Assembly (NCBI RefSeq): GCF_040954645.1
Contig: NC_092808.1
Location: forward strand, 113,996,049-114,060,048
Length of the DNA: 64,000 nt
DNA from: Diabrotica undecimpunctata
Lineage: Eukaryota; Arthropoda; Insecta; Coleoptera; Chrysomelidae
Reading direction: 5' to 3'
In this document: positions 1-8,469 of the stretch, one piece after another
Layout: every line of letters starts with the position of its first letter
Position numbering within the stretch: position 1 is the stretch's first letter
Notes under the pieces: generated by a model
Databases searched by the model: none
What the model saw: only the letters and a program-made list of their open reading frames with translations
Told to the model about the DNA's origin: nothing
Made by a program: the position numbers and the translations under genes

Positions 1-636
1 AGTCTTCACGGGTTAGGCCCTCTGGCGTATTCTGCTCCTTTACTCCACCTTTTCCTGGATCTCAACATTTCTTTTACCTTTCAATTTGTAGTTCGAAACC
101 TTAAAGGCATACTAACTGAATGGATGGATGGACTTGATGAAAATTCATTTTATTTAACAACAAAACACTGAAAACTTTTGTTTTTAACACTTTCACCAAA
201 TTAATTATAATTTATTATCACTACAGCTGTTTCGATAGAGTGCCTTTTTCAAGTAATTTATTTTTGCTATGCGTTTACAGTTTATAGTCTTTAACCGAAT
301 AAGTTAAGCAGGAGAGACCTGTTTGTTTCAAGTTAGTCATTCATAATTATGTCTGTATATATACGTACTGGAGCTCTGGAAAAGCAATATTATTTGAAAA
401 CAGTGTTATTGTTTTAATGAGGTTTTAATAATTCCACTCCAATCGTTAATTGGCTTTATTTTATAAGTAAAATGTACATGTAAATAAAAAAAAACAATAA
501 AAATTAAAAAACAAAAACTATAAATCAAAGTTACCTATAACCAAACGTTATAAGCCAAACTAGGTTCTATAATATCTTAAATATAATATCTTAATCTGAT
601 TTAGACTGCATGCTCTGTTTTATCTCAGCACAATGT
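1..636. other. A+T-rich DNA, no gene seen
   Basis: No convincing coding sequence or structured element. The first ~70 bases weakly recall a decayed LINE 3' region, but I cannot support this. The 3' flank of the piggyBac remnant lies at its right edge. Confidence 0.4.
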
Positions 637-1183
637 ATAGATATTTGCTTTAAGTGTCCTGGGCAAGTCCATTGATCACAGCTGCGGCACAATTTTCTCG
701 TGCTCTTATTCCTTGCTCGTCCACAAATATGACAACGCCAAAGGACCAAAGATCGAGACGGAATTCTTTATGAGTTTCCTTATTTATTTTTAAAAGAAAT
801 TAAATTTTTTCTTTTGTTTCTGTTGATGTGTGAGTGTTGTCTAGCCGCCTTAACATCAGTGGTTTTATTAACTCAAACGAAATGTCCTGAAGAAAAGTGC
901 TTCTTGGGAGTGATGCAGTGACAATATTAGCCTTATACAGGGAAAATGCATTAATTACTGATATATTTAATAAATTAAAGAACACGGTGAGTGGCCAATG
1001 CCGAGAGTTTCGGAAAACATCATATTGTGCACACAACTCGTCAACCAGATCCACACCGGATTTTGTTTTGTTGTAATCCATTATTATTTCGGTTTTGTTC
1101 TTGTTTTCTGTTTCAGGATCAATACTTTTATCATGTTGCATGGTTGAAACAGCTAATACGACCTTATTTTTTTTTAAACGTAC
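637..1183 (-). pseudogene. piggyBac-like transposase, C-terminal half (decayed)
   Basis: On the minus strand this reads as the end of a DDE_Tnp_1_7 (piggyBac-type) transposase, the cut-and-paste enzyme that inserts at TTAA. A 133-residue open stretch (1201-800, first residues from the LTR) contains the family pattern KNKVVLAVSTMQHD, then MDYNKTKSGVDLVDELCAQY and RHWPLTVFFNLLNIS, which are typical of the region around the last catalytic Asp. Past a frame break, at about 740-640, comes a Cys-rich block with spaced CxxC pairs (RCHICGRAR, LCRSCDQWTCPGH), the family's C-terminal zinc-binding domain. The other half of the gene lies at 7514-8207, separated by the gypsy insertion. Frame breaks make it a pseudogene; the family call is secure. 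Confidence 0.88.
1180..1183. repeat. Target-site duplication GTAC (left)
   Basis: GTAC directly precedes the left LTR and recurs at 7514-7517 directly after the right LTR. A 4-bp duplication is usual for Ty3/gypsy integrases. Removing the element and one GTAC rejoins the piggyBac reading frame (I G N V before, R L K K N K after). Confidence 0.93.
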
Positions 1184-1456
1184 TGTAACGAAATAGCCCA
1201 TCTCCGATACGTCATAATTCTTAGAAGGACGAATCTAGAAAACGTAAGATTCGGCATGTCAATAGCGCCCGTTCTTCGGACGGGAGACAATTAGAGGTGT
1301 GACAACGCCAGAATGTTCTCGAAAAGTAACTTTATTATATATATATGTAACGTTGTTAGGAGTGAGTTTAGTTGATAAGAGAGTACCGAACTGTAAACTT
1401 ATAAATAAATATATGTATATAAATTCGAACCGCTCGTTTTATTTAATCTCGCTACA
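1184..1456 (+). repeat. Left (5') LTR of the gypsy element
   Basis: Begins TGTAACGAAATAGC and ends AATCTCGCTACA, with TG...CA ends extended to TGTA...TACA. It matches 7241-7513 over its whole length by eye. Holds an A+T-rich possible TATA region near 1333-1345 and a polyadenylation signal AATAAA at 1404-1409. As 5' LTR it would drive the genomic transcript that starts gag at 1618. Confidence 0.95.
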
Positions 1457-1458
1457 GT

Positions 1459-1476
1459 TGGTGTCCGGTGTGAGAT
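1459..1476 (+). promoter_or_regulatory. Probable tRNA primer-binding site
   Basis: TGGTGTCCGGTGTGAGA starts two bases after the LTR, the expected place and with the expected leading TGG (complement of a tRNA CCA end). I cannot name the tRNA from memory. Confidence 0.6.
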
Positions 1477-1617
1477 TTGCAAATAAATTCAGCAGTGATT
1501 TTTGGAAAAGACTTTTGAACTTTTGAAAAGTATTGTTCGTCGGGAACATCCGCGTAGTTCGGTAGTGCCCTTTGTACGAAAGAACATTTAAAGAAGTACG
1601 TGTGTGCCTAAAGAAAG

Positions 1618-3021
1618 ATGCTGCTAGTACAACTCTCAGTAAAACAGTTGCGAGAGCAACTAGAAGAACGCGATGAAGATTGCAGCGGGTCCAAGAAGAT
1701 CCTCCAAGAACGACTGAAGAATGTTCTTAACAAGAATGGAGATGATCCAGAGACATTCCATTTTCAGTCAGCAAAAGAAGCAGTTTTAATGAAGATAGAA
1801 GAAACTTCTAAAAAAACTGATGATAAATTCGAGACTGTTTCCAAAAGATTCGATGAAACGTCTCAAATGATAGAAGAATCTTCTAAAAAAAATGATGATA
1901 AATTCGAGACTGTTTCCAAAAGATTCGATGAAACGTCTCAAATGATAGAAGAATCTTCTAAAAAAAATGATGATAAATTCGAGACTGTTTCCAAAAGATT
2001 CGATGAAACGTCTCAAATGATTGAAGAATCTTCTCGAAAGAATGATGAAAGATTTAATGAAACGTCTCAAACTATTAAAGAAATAGCTAGACAAAACGAC
2101 GAGAAATTCGAAAATATGTCTAGAAGATTCGACGAAGTATGTAATCAAAACAATGAGAAATTTGAAGAAGTCACAAGAACATTCGATAACATACAGAAAA
2201 ATGTAAACAACGTAGAAGAGAAGATCAAACAATTAGAGAGCATGATAACTAATACAAAAGTGCTACCACCAGTTAATACAATAGCCTTAGATCCGGTAGT
2301 GAAAGAAGAATCACCTAGAGACGAAACAACACATAATATGAGATTCAAATTGCCACCATTTGATGGAAAGTCTTCTTGGTCCATATACCTTAGACAATTT
2401 GAAGCTATTGCGACAGCCAATCATTGGACAGAACAAGAAAAAGCTGTTTCCTTGACTGCTGCTTTACGAGGTGATGCTGCAGATATCCTAAGATCGATTC
2501 CTAAGGGTCAAGAAAAATGTTACCAGACCTTGTTCACTCGACTAGACAAACGTTACGGAGATGCCCATCTACAACAAGTCTACAAGGCGCAACTAAGAAG
2601 TAGAATTCAACGAGCAAGTGAAAATTTACAAGAGTTTGAAGCAGATGTTGCTCGTATAGTGCGGTTGGCTTATCCGGAAGTACCAGACAACATTTTGGAA
2701 GAAATTGCTGTAGATACCTTCGTCAATGGGTTAAAAGAAAGTGAATTACAGAAAGCTTTACGACTAGCAAGACCAAAAGTTCTGGATGAAGCGCTCGCTA
2801 TTGCCTTGGAACATGAAACAGCTAGTCAAACTTCACGGAGCCATCGAGTAAGAACCATCGAAGAAGGCGACGAACCAAACGATGAACGTCTGGAAGAAAT
2901 GGTACGAAAAGTAGTTCGTAACACGATGCCGAAGAGACGCGAGCCCAGATGTTGGAATTGCGGTGACGTAGGTCATATTCGCCGTAATTGCAAGAAAATG
3001 ATACAACAGTCGGAAAACTAG
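1618..3021 (+). CDS. gag: Gag polyprotein with N-terminal SAP-like motif (gypsy)
   Basis: 467 residues, structural protein that packages element RNA. In order: residues ~5-37 match the SAP helix-extension-helix pattern (LSVKQLREQLEER, then GSKKILQERL), a DNA-binding motif unusual in Gag; residues 64-~165 are a charged coiled coil containing three nearly identical 25-residue repeats (KFETVSKRFDETSQMIEES) and a weaker fourth; residues ~240-400 are a Retrotrans_gag (capsid) domain beginning RFKLPPFDGKSSW; residues 445-458 form a CCHC knuckle (C-x2-C-x4-H-x4-C, CWNCGDVGHIRRNC) for nucleic-acid binding. The ATG at 1618 is the first in frame, 162 bases after the LTR. The stop at 3019 lies inside the start of pol, one frame back. 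Confidence 0.93.
   Translation: MLLVQLSVKQLREQLEERDEDCSGSKKILQERLKNVLNKNGDDPETFHFQSAKEAVLMKIEETSKKTDDKFETVSKRFDETSQMIEESSKKNDDKFETVSKRFDETSQMIEESSKKNDDKFETVSKRFDETSQMIEESSRKNDERFNETSQTIKEIARQNDEKFENMSRRFDEVCNQNNEKFEEVTRTFDNIQKNVNNVEEKIKQLESMITNTKVLPPVNTIALDPVVKEESPRDETTHNMRFKLPPFDGKSSWSIYLRQFEAIATANHWTEQEKAVSLTAALRGDAADILRSIPKGQEKCYQTLFTRLDKRYGDAHLQQVYKAQLRSRIQRASENLQEFEADVARIVRLAYPEVPDNILEEIAVDTFVNGLKESELQKALRLARPKVLDEALAIALEHETASQTSRSHRVRTIEEGDEPNDERLEEMVRKVVRNTMPKRREPRCWNCGDVGHIRRNCKKMIQQSEN
1807..2090 (+). repeat. In-frame 75-bp tandem repeats within gag
   Basis: Units start at 1807, 1882 and 1957 and are nearly identical; a shortened, diverged fourth begins at 2032. Each encodes 25 residues of the coiled coil. 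The 75-bp period keeps the frame, so copy number can change without breaking Gag. Confidence 0.93.
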
Positions 3022-6000
3022 AACGGGTCGACAACAAGGGGCAACTGCCGACCTCGAGAAACACAGCCCCCATAGTAACTGTGAACATTACGTCCTCAGG
3101 TGGAATTCATAGCTTGTACATAGAGGGTCGTATCAATAATAAATGTAGATCGTTTTTGGTAGATACAGGTGCAACGAGAACTATTGCACAGCCAGAAGTA
3201 GTACGAGGCCATCTTAAATTATTGCCTGCAACAGTAAAGCTTAGAATAGCAACTGGTGAGATAATTAATACATATGGCGAGGCTAATATGTCAGTATCCA
3301 TTGGCCAGACCACAGTGAAACATACAGTATTAATTGCAGAGATCTCCGATGAGTTTATATTGGGGATGGATTTACTAAGGAAAGTTGGGGCTGTATTGAA
3401 TGTCAAAGATGGAGTTCTCGAGATCAGTGGTGAAGAGTTGCCGTTTCATGAAGACAAAGAAGATGTTATCAGCTTAATAACTACTTGTGACGTAACAATA
3501 CCCGGTAATAGTGAGAAAATTTTGATGACCAGACCTGATGGTTACTCCCGAGAGGGAAGTTTAAGGATGGTCGAAGATGTGAATAATGCCGAGTTCCTAA
3601 CGGCAAAAGCTTTGGTGAGAATTCGAGATGTCGTTCCTGTAAGAGTTATGAATTTAAAGGGAACTGCTATTAAGTTAAGTAAAAGAACTTTGATCGGACA
3701 GTGTGTTCCCGTGGCTTCGATTTGTTCCATGAATACTAATGAGAAACCGTCAAAATCTAAGTATCCAAAGGAGCTTATTGAGACGATGATTAAAACGTGC
3801 CAAGATCTTGATGATGAACGAACTAAAAAAGTGAAGTCTATGCTGATAGAATTTCAAGATGTTTTTGCCATGGACAAGAAGGATAATGGCAAAACAAGCA
3901 TAGTAAAGCATAAAATTAATACCGGAGACGCTCAGCCAATCAGACAACAACCTAGACGACTTCCATTTGCGAAAAGAGATGAAGCCGAAGACATCATCAA
4001 AGATATGAACAAACAAGGGGTAATTGAACCATCAAACAGTCCATGGACATCACCAGTAGTCCTAGTAAAGAAGAAAGATGGTTCAACACGTTTTTGTATT
4101 GACTACCGACAGCTCAATGCAGTAACTAAAAAAGATAGTTATCCTTTGCCCAGAATAGACGATACTTTGGATACACTTTCTGGTTCTCGTTGGTTCTCCA
4201 CACTCGATCTGAAAAGTGGATATTGGCAAGTAGACATGGAGCCAGCTGATCGTGAAAAAACCGCATTCTCGATAGGATCAGGGCTTTGGCAGTTCACAGT
4301 TATGCCCTTTGGTTTATGTAATGCCCCGGCCACATTTGAAAGATTAATGGATGCAGTTTTAAGAGGTCTAACATGGAAAACATGCCTGGTTTATTTGGAT
4401 GATGTAATTGTAGTTGGAAGATCCTTCGATGAACATGCCAATAATCTAACAGAAGTCTTTCAACGATTGCGGGCAGCGAATCTGAAGTTGAGTCCGAAGA
4501 AATGTCACTTGTTTCGACGAGAAGTGAAGTACTTGGGACATATTGTAGCAAGTAATGGTGTAACAGCTGATCCTGAAAAACTTGCAGCAATTAAGGATTG
4601 GCCAGTACCAAGAGATAAACACGAAATTAGAAGTTTTCTTGGCCTATGTACATATTACCGCCGTTTTGTCAAAGGATTTGCCAATATCTCCAAGCCATTA
4701 ACAAAGTTGACAGAAGAAGGCAAAGAATATACATGGAGCGAAGAGTGTCAAAGAGCTTTTGAACACTTACAAATGGCTCTGATCAGCGCACCGATTTTAA
4801 GCTACCCTAGACAGGCAGGAAAATTTGTGTTGGACACAGATGCAAGCAACAGTGCAATAGGAGCTGTTCTTTCCCAAATCCAAGATGGGCAGGAGAAAGT
4901 CATCGCTTACTTTAGCAAAGTCTTGTCAAAACCAGAAAGAAACTATTGCGTTACCAGAAGAGAAATGCTAGGCGTAGTGAAGGCTTGTGAGCATTTCCAT
5001 AAATACTTGTATGGCAGAAAGTTTCTTCTTCGCACGGATCACGCTGCTCTAAAATGGCTCCTACAATTTCGTAATCCAGAGGGTCAGATGGCAAGATGGT
5101 TAGAACGATTACAAGAATATGATTACGAGATCGAACACAGGGCTGGCAGAGTTCATTCAAATGCTGATGCCCTTTCGAGACGGCCGTGCAGTGCAAATTG
5201 TAATCACTGTCTAAAATTAGAAGAACGACTTTGCCCCGTGAGACGAACCACCGTCATTAATGAGCAATGGCAGCCTCAACAGCTACAAGACGCTCAAGCA
5301 GATGATCCATGTATAAAAAGAGTATTGGATTGGATGCGTCGAAGTGAGAGACCTTCTTGGCAAGACATTAGTGCGTGTAGTCCAGAAGTCAAGTGTTACT
5401 GGAGCCAATGGAATTGCCTAGTGCTGAAAGATGATCTTCTGTATAGAACCTTTGAGAACGATGATGGTACAGAAACTAAGCTTCAGTTAATTGTACCTAA
5501 AAGTAAAGTGTCAGAAGTATTGCGTCAGTTGCATGACGGTTCATCAGGTGGACACTTTGGTATCACGAAGACTCTGCAAAAGGTTCGAGAACGGTTCTAT
5601 TGGGTGAACTGTAAAGATGATGTAAGAAGATGGTGCCGGAAATGTGAACTGTGTGCAACCAGTAATGGTCCAGCTGGTAAAAAGAGGGCACCCATGAGAC
5701 AGTACAATGTTGGTAGTCCTATGGAAAGAGTAGCAATCGACATTGCAGGTCCACTTCCAGAGACAAATGATGGAAATAAATATATCCTGGTAGCCATGGA
5801 TTATTTTACGAAATGGACTGAGGCTTATGCGATACCAAATCAAGAAGCTGCTACCGTTGCAGAGGTACTTGTTAAAGAATTCTTTAGCCGATTTGGTGTT
5901 CCCTTGGAGATCCACTCCGACCAAGGGCGAAACTTCGAGTCAACCCTTTTCCAAAACGTTTGTAAATTGATTGGTGTGAATAAGACCAGAACGACACCCC

Positions 6001-7229
6001 TGCATCCTCAATCAGACGGAATGGTGGAGAGAATGAACCAAACAATGGGTAAACACCTATCCAAGGTTGTATCAGAACATCAAAGAGATTGGGACCAGCA
6101 TATTCATTTATTCCTAATGGCCTACCGCTCGGCCGTGAATGAAACTACAGGCCAGACTCCAACCTGCCTGATGTTAGGTCGTGAAGTTCGTTTGCCCTGC
6201 GACCTAGAGTTTGGCTGCAGACCTTCCGAAGAACATGTTGCAAGCGAAGATTATGTCGACCGCCTGAAGTTAAGAATGAACAACATTCATGAACTTGCCC
6301 GACAACACATCCAGATAGCCAGTGACAGAATGAAAGATCAATATGATTCTCGATGTAAGAGTGAAAGCTATGAAGTAGGTGATCTTGTTTGGCTTTATAA
6401 TCCACAACGTCGTCGAGGCTTGTCTCCCAAACTGCAAAGACAATGGGAAGGTCCATATGAAATTAAAAAGAAAATAAATGACGTAATATTCCGAATTAAG
6501 AAGTTGCCGAAAGGTAAACCAAAAGTAGTTCACATAAATCGTCTTGCACCATATGCTGGCTCAAATGAAACAGAAGAAGCACGAACCCTTCAACATGAGA
6601 TCAAAGATGACCGGCGACCAAGCTTTAATGAATTTATGTCAAATTACGCAGAGAGAAAGAGTGCTAGATTCGGCGTGACCACAGAAGTTCAGCAGGATCT
6701 TTTTAGTGTTCCGCATACCGTCTCTCTAGCCCACTGTGTTGCCCAAGATCTTGAGATGACTAACGGAATCTCATCCGTATTTTATAAGAAATTCGGTCGT
6801 TTGGACGAGTTAAAAAACCAGCAACCTAAAGTTGGAAGAGTACTGAGATTAGAAGATGGTTCTCGATCTTTGCTGTATATGGTGACCAGGAAGTCGTATA
6901 AAGACAGGGCAAGCTACGAGGATATATGGCGTGCTCTAACTAATTTGAAGAGAATTGTGTGCAATTACATCAAGAATTTGGCCTTACCCAAGATAGGCCA
7001 TGCACTAGATAATCTGGACTGGAAGATTGTCAGAATCATGCTTGAAGTGATCTTCCGAGAAACCGGCGTACGAATTACTGTGTGTTGCATTAACCCGATG
7101 AGATCGTATCCTTCAAAGTCAGTAGACTGTTATTTCTTTCTAAAGGGTTCATGCAGAGCTGGAGAGTCCTGTAGATTCCGCCATCCTGTGCCTACATATA
7201 GAGTTGCTGATCGGGACGATCAGATTTAA
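2988..7229 (+). CDS. pol: Pol polyprotein: PR-RT-RNase H-IN-macro domain-CCCH finger
   Basis: 1413 residues, no stops. Aspartic protease with DTGA at 59-62; reverse transcriptase with YLDD at 469-472; RNase H with DTDAS from 616; integrase with HHCC zinc domain from H849 and catalytic D918, D978, E1014 (D-35-E spacing between the last two). Ordinary gypsy Pol ends soon after; this one continues about 200 residues. Residues ~1237-1368 resemble a TARG1/OARD1-type macro domain: SLAHCVAQD, a NGISSVFYKKFG segment, VTRKS with K1302, and PKIGHALDNLDW with D1341, the places of TARG1's catalytic Lys and Asp (39 residues apart here, 41 in human TARG1). Residues 1381-1399 form C-x7-C-x5-C-x3-H. Probably made by -1 frameshift from gag; the ATG at 2988 need not be used. 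Confidence 0.93.
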   Translation: MQENDTTVGKLERVDNKGQLPTSRNTAPIVTVNITSSGGIHSLYIEGRINNKCRSFLVDTGATRTIAQPEVVRGHLKLLPATVKLRIATGEIINTYGEANMSVSIGQTTVKHTVLIAEISDEFILGMDLLRKVGAVLNVKDGVLEISGEELPFHEDKEDVISLITTCDVTIPGNSEKILMTRPDGYSREGSLRMVEDVNNAEFLTAKALVRIRDVVPVRVMNLKGTAIKLSKRTLIGQCVPVASICSMNTNEKPSKSKYPKELIETMIKTCQDLDDERTKKVKSMLIEFQDVFAMDKKDNGKTSIVKHKINTGDAQPIRQQPRRLPFAKRDEAEDIIKDMNKQGVIEPSNSPWTSPVVLVKKKDGSTRFCIDYRQLNAVTKKDSYPLPRIDDTLDTLSGSRWFSTLDLKSGYWQVDMEPADREKTAFSIGSGLWQFTVMPFGLCNAPATFERLMDAVLRGLTWKTCLVYLDDVIVVGRSFDEHANNLTEVFQRLRAANLKLSPKKCHLFRREVKYLGHIVASNGVTADPEKLAAIKDWPVPRDKHEIRSFLGLCTYYRRFVKGFANISKPLTKLTEEGKEYTWSEECQRAFEHLQMALISAPILSYPRQAGKFVLDTDASNSAIGAVLSQIQDGQEKVIAYFSKVLSKPERNYCVTRREMLGVVKACEHFHKYLYGRKFLLRTDHAALKWLLQFRNPEGQMARWLERLQEYDYEIEHRAGRVHSNADALSRRPCSANCNHCLKLEERLCPVRRTTVINEQWQPQQLQDAQADDPCIKRVLDWMRRSERPSWQDISACSPEVKCYWSQWNCLVLKDDLLYRTFENDDGTETKLQLIVPKSKVSEVLRQLHDGSSGGHFGITKTLQKVRERFYWVNCKDDVRRWCRKCELCATSNGPAGKKRAPMRQYNVGSPMERVAIDIAGPLPETNDGNKYILVAMDYFTKWTEAYAIPNQEAATVAEVLVKEFFSRFGVPLEIHSDQGRNFESTLFQNVCKLIGVNKTRTTPLHPQSDGMVERMNQTMGKHLSKVVSEHQRDWDQHIHLFLMAYRSAVNETTGQTPTCLMLGREVRLPCDLEFGCRPSEEHVASEDYVDRLKLRMNNIHELARQHIQIASDRMKDQYDSRCKSESYEVGDLVWLYNPQRRRGLSPKLQRQWEGPYEIKKKINDVIFRIKKLPKGKPKVVHINRLAPYAGSNETEEARTLQHEIKDDRRPSFNEFMSNYAERKSARFGVTTEVQQDLFSVPHTVSLAHCVAQDLEMTNGISSVFYKKFGRLDELKNQQPKVGRVLRLEDGSRSLLYMVTRKSYKDRASYEDIWRALTNLKRIVCNYIKNLALPKIGHALDNLDWKIVRIMLEVIFRETGVRITVCCINPMRSYPSKSVDCYFFLKGSCRAGESCRFRHPVPTYRVADRDDQI
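3012..3018 (+). promoter_or_regulatory. Candidate -1 frameshift heptamer GGAAAAC
   Basis: In the gag frame the heptamer reads G GAA AAC and is followed directly by the TAG stop at 3019. Pol is open in the -1 frame from 2988, so a one-base backward slip here would fuse Gag to Pol. A-site re-pairing from AAC to AAA is ideal; the P-site shift GAA to GGA is weaker, so this is a candidate only. Confidence 0.45.
6697..7095 (+). other. Macro-like (TARG1/OARD1-type) region inside pol
   Basis: Pol residues ~1237-1368. Family knowledge: TARG1-type macro domains remove ADP-ribose from acidic residues and deacylate O-acetyl-ADP-ribose. The resemblance was recognised by motif order and spacing, not by a search. 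The conserved Gly just before Leu-Asp of the TARG1 loop is Ala here (ALD), so activity is uncertain. The frame is continuous with integrase upstream and the CCCH finger downstream, and the region lies inside the LTR-bounded element, so it moves with it. Confidence 0.78.
7126..7184 (+). other. CCCH zinc finger at the Pol C-terminus
   Basis: C1381, C1389, C1395 and H1399 give C-x7-C-x5-C-x3-H, the classical CCCH spacing of RNA-binding fingers, with the usual aromatic residues (YFF after the first Cys, RFRH at the end). It ends 14 residues before the stop. A role in binding RNA or poly(ADP-ribose) is inference. Confidence 0.8.
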
Positions 7230-7230
7230 G

Positions 7231-7240
7231 AGGGGAGCAG
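7231..7240 (+). promoter_or_regulatory. Polypurine tract (plus-strand primer)
   Basis: AGGGGAGCAG directly abuts the right LTR, two bases after the pol stop codon, where the plus-strand primer of LTR elements lies. Confidence 0.8.
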
Positions 7241-7513
7241 TGTAACGAAATAGCCCATCTCCGATACGTCATAATTCTTAGAAGGACGAATCTAGAAAAC
7301 GTAAGATTCGGCATGTCAATAGCGCCCGTTCTTCGGACGGGAGACAATTAGAGGTGTGACAACGCCAGAATGTTCTCGAAAAGTAACTTTATTATATATA
7401 TATGTAACGTTGTTAGGAGTGAGTTTAGTTGATAAGAGAGTACCGAACTGTAAACTTATAAATAAATATATGTATATAAATTCGAACCGCTCGTTTTATT
7501 TAATCTCGCTACA
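7241..7513 (+). repeat. Right (3') LTR of the gypsy element
   Basis: 273 bp, no difference from the left LTR seen by eye. AATAAA at 7461-7466 is the likely polyadenylation signal of the element transcript. Followed by the GTAC duplication (7514-7517). Confidence 0.95.
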
Positions 7514-8207
7514 GTACGTTACCAATATTCATTTTTATTGGAGGAATCCGAATAGTGAAGAATGTATGTCTCTGTATTTAGACGGTCTAAATTCTTGTGG
7601 TAGCTCCCTCTTATTTTTTTGAATTGTACCAGCAATAGCTAATCGCTTTTGAAGCAAGTCCATGGCTAAAGGTTTACTGGTAAACCAGTTATCCATGGTT
7701 ACATTTCTGCCCGTTCCTTCTATAGGTTTAACCATTCTATTAATAACCTCTGCGCTACTCCAATCAGTTTCAAAAGGACCAGTTGGTTGTGTTCCACAGT
7801 AAATTTCCATTATTTTAGGTATATGCATATTTTCTGTCTACTAACGCAAATATTTTTATACCATATTTCTATGGTTTTTCCCTAAAGGCAAGTAATTGCT
7901 CGTCAACTGTTAAATATTTTGAAGGTGTAAAATTTTTTTTAAAGTTTTCAATAAAAAGTCCAAAAATGTCTCGTATAGGAGAAAGTTTATCCAGCTCTCT
8001 CTTTTGTTATCTAGAATTAAAGTCGCCAAACCTCAAACATCTCAGTAGAAATCGGAAACGATTTAAAGACATTGTCAAGTAAATAGCTTCAACACCAGTA
8101 CCTTTCTTATTATCCCTCATTTGCAAAACATTTGTCTTCCAGATTTTAGAACACCTGCTTAAAAGAATACACCAATAAGTCCCCAAATCTCTTCGACGTC
8201 GGTCATT
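7514..8207 (-). pseudogene. piggyBac-like transposase, N-terminal/catalytic half (decayed)
   Basis: Minus-strand partner of 637-1183. Starting near 8207 it reads TDVEEIWGLIGVFF and AGVLKSGRQMF, then SLNRFRF-like and LRCLRF-like remnants, then YLTVDEQLLAFREKP, then the open 97-residue stretch 7828-7535 with VTMDNWFTSKPLAMDLL, which holds a conserved catalytic Asp of DDE_Tnp_1_7 transposases. Several stops and frame shifts separate these blocks. The coding order is broken at 7514 by the gypsy insertion. No TTAA-flanked terminal repeats were identified. An old dead copy. Confidence 0.88.
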
Positions 8208-8469
8208 TTAATTTAAGTTTTTGGGCTGTCGCTACATTTAAGTTTGTATACACCACCGTATAAGTGCTTTTTCTTTTAGCTCTTGTTGTTTTTAATACAT
8301 TTGTCTAGGTTGTTATTTGTTTTGAAAGCTGGTGTTATTCATTTATTTTTTATGTGTTTGGCTATTTTTGTTGATATCTTACCTGTATTTGTAATCGAGC
8401 AGAAGGTACTGGATTTTTCTCTGCTGGTGAAAATACTAATTTCAGGGCTTTCTTGTGTAGTTTTTGATT

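Larger units (their letters stand above)
1184..7513 (+). mobile_element. Complete Ty3/gypsy LTR retrotransposon with macro-domain Pol
   Basis: A 6330-bp element: 273-bp LTR, primer-binding site, gag, pol overlapping gag in the -1 frame, polypurine tract, second LTR. The LTRs have the same length and I found no difference between them by eye; both frames are uninterrupted and the GTAC duplication is intact. Together these indicate a very recent insertion. The order protease, RT, RNase H, integrase is that of Ty3/gypsy. There is no env frame; instead Pol carries a C-terminal macro-like domain and CCCH finger. It has landed inside an older piggyBac gene, which it splits. Confidence 0.95.

Noticed and set aside
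1786..2232. 148-residue minus-strand open stretch opposite gag
   Set aside because: Antisense shadow of the coiled-coil repeats in gag.
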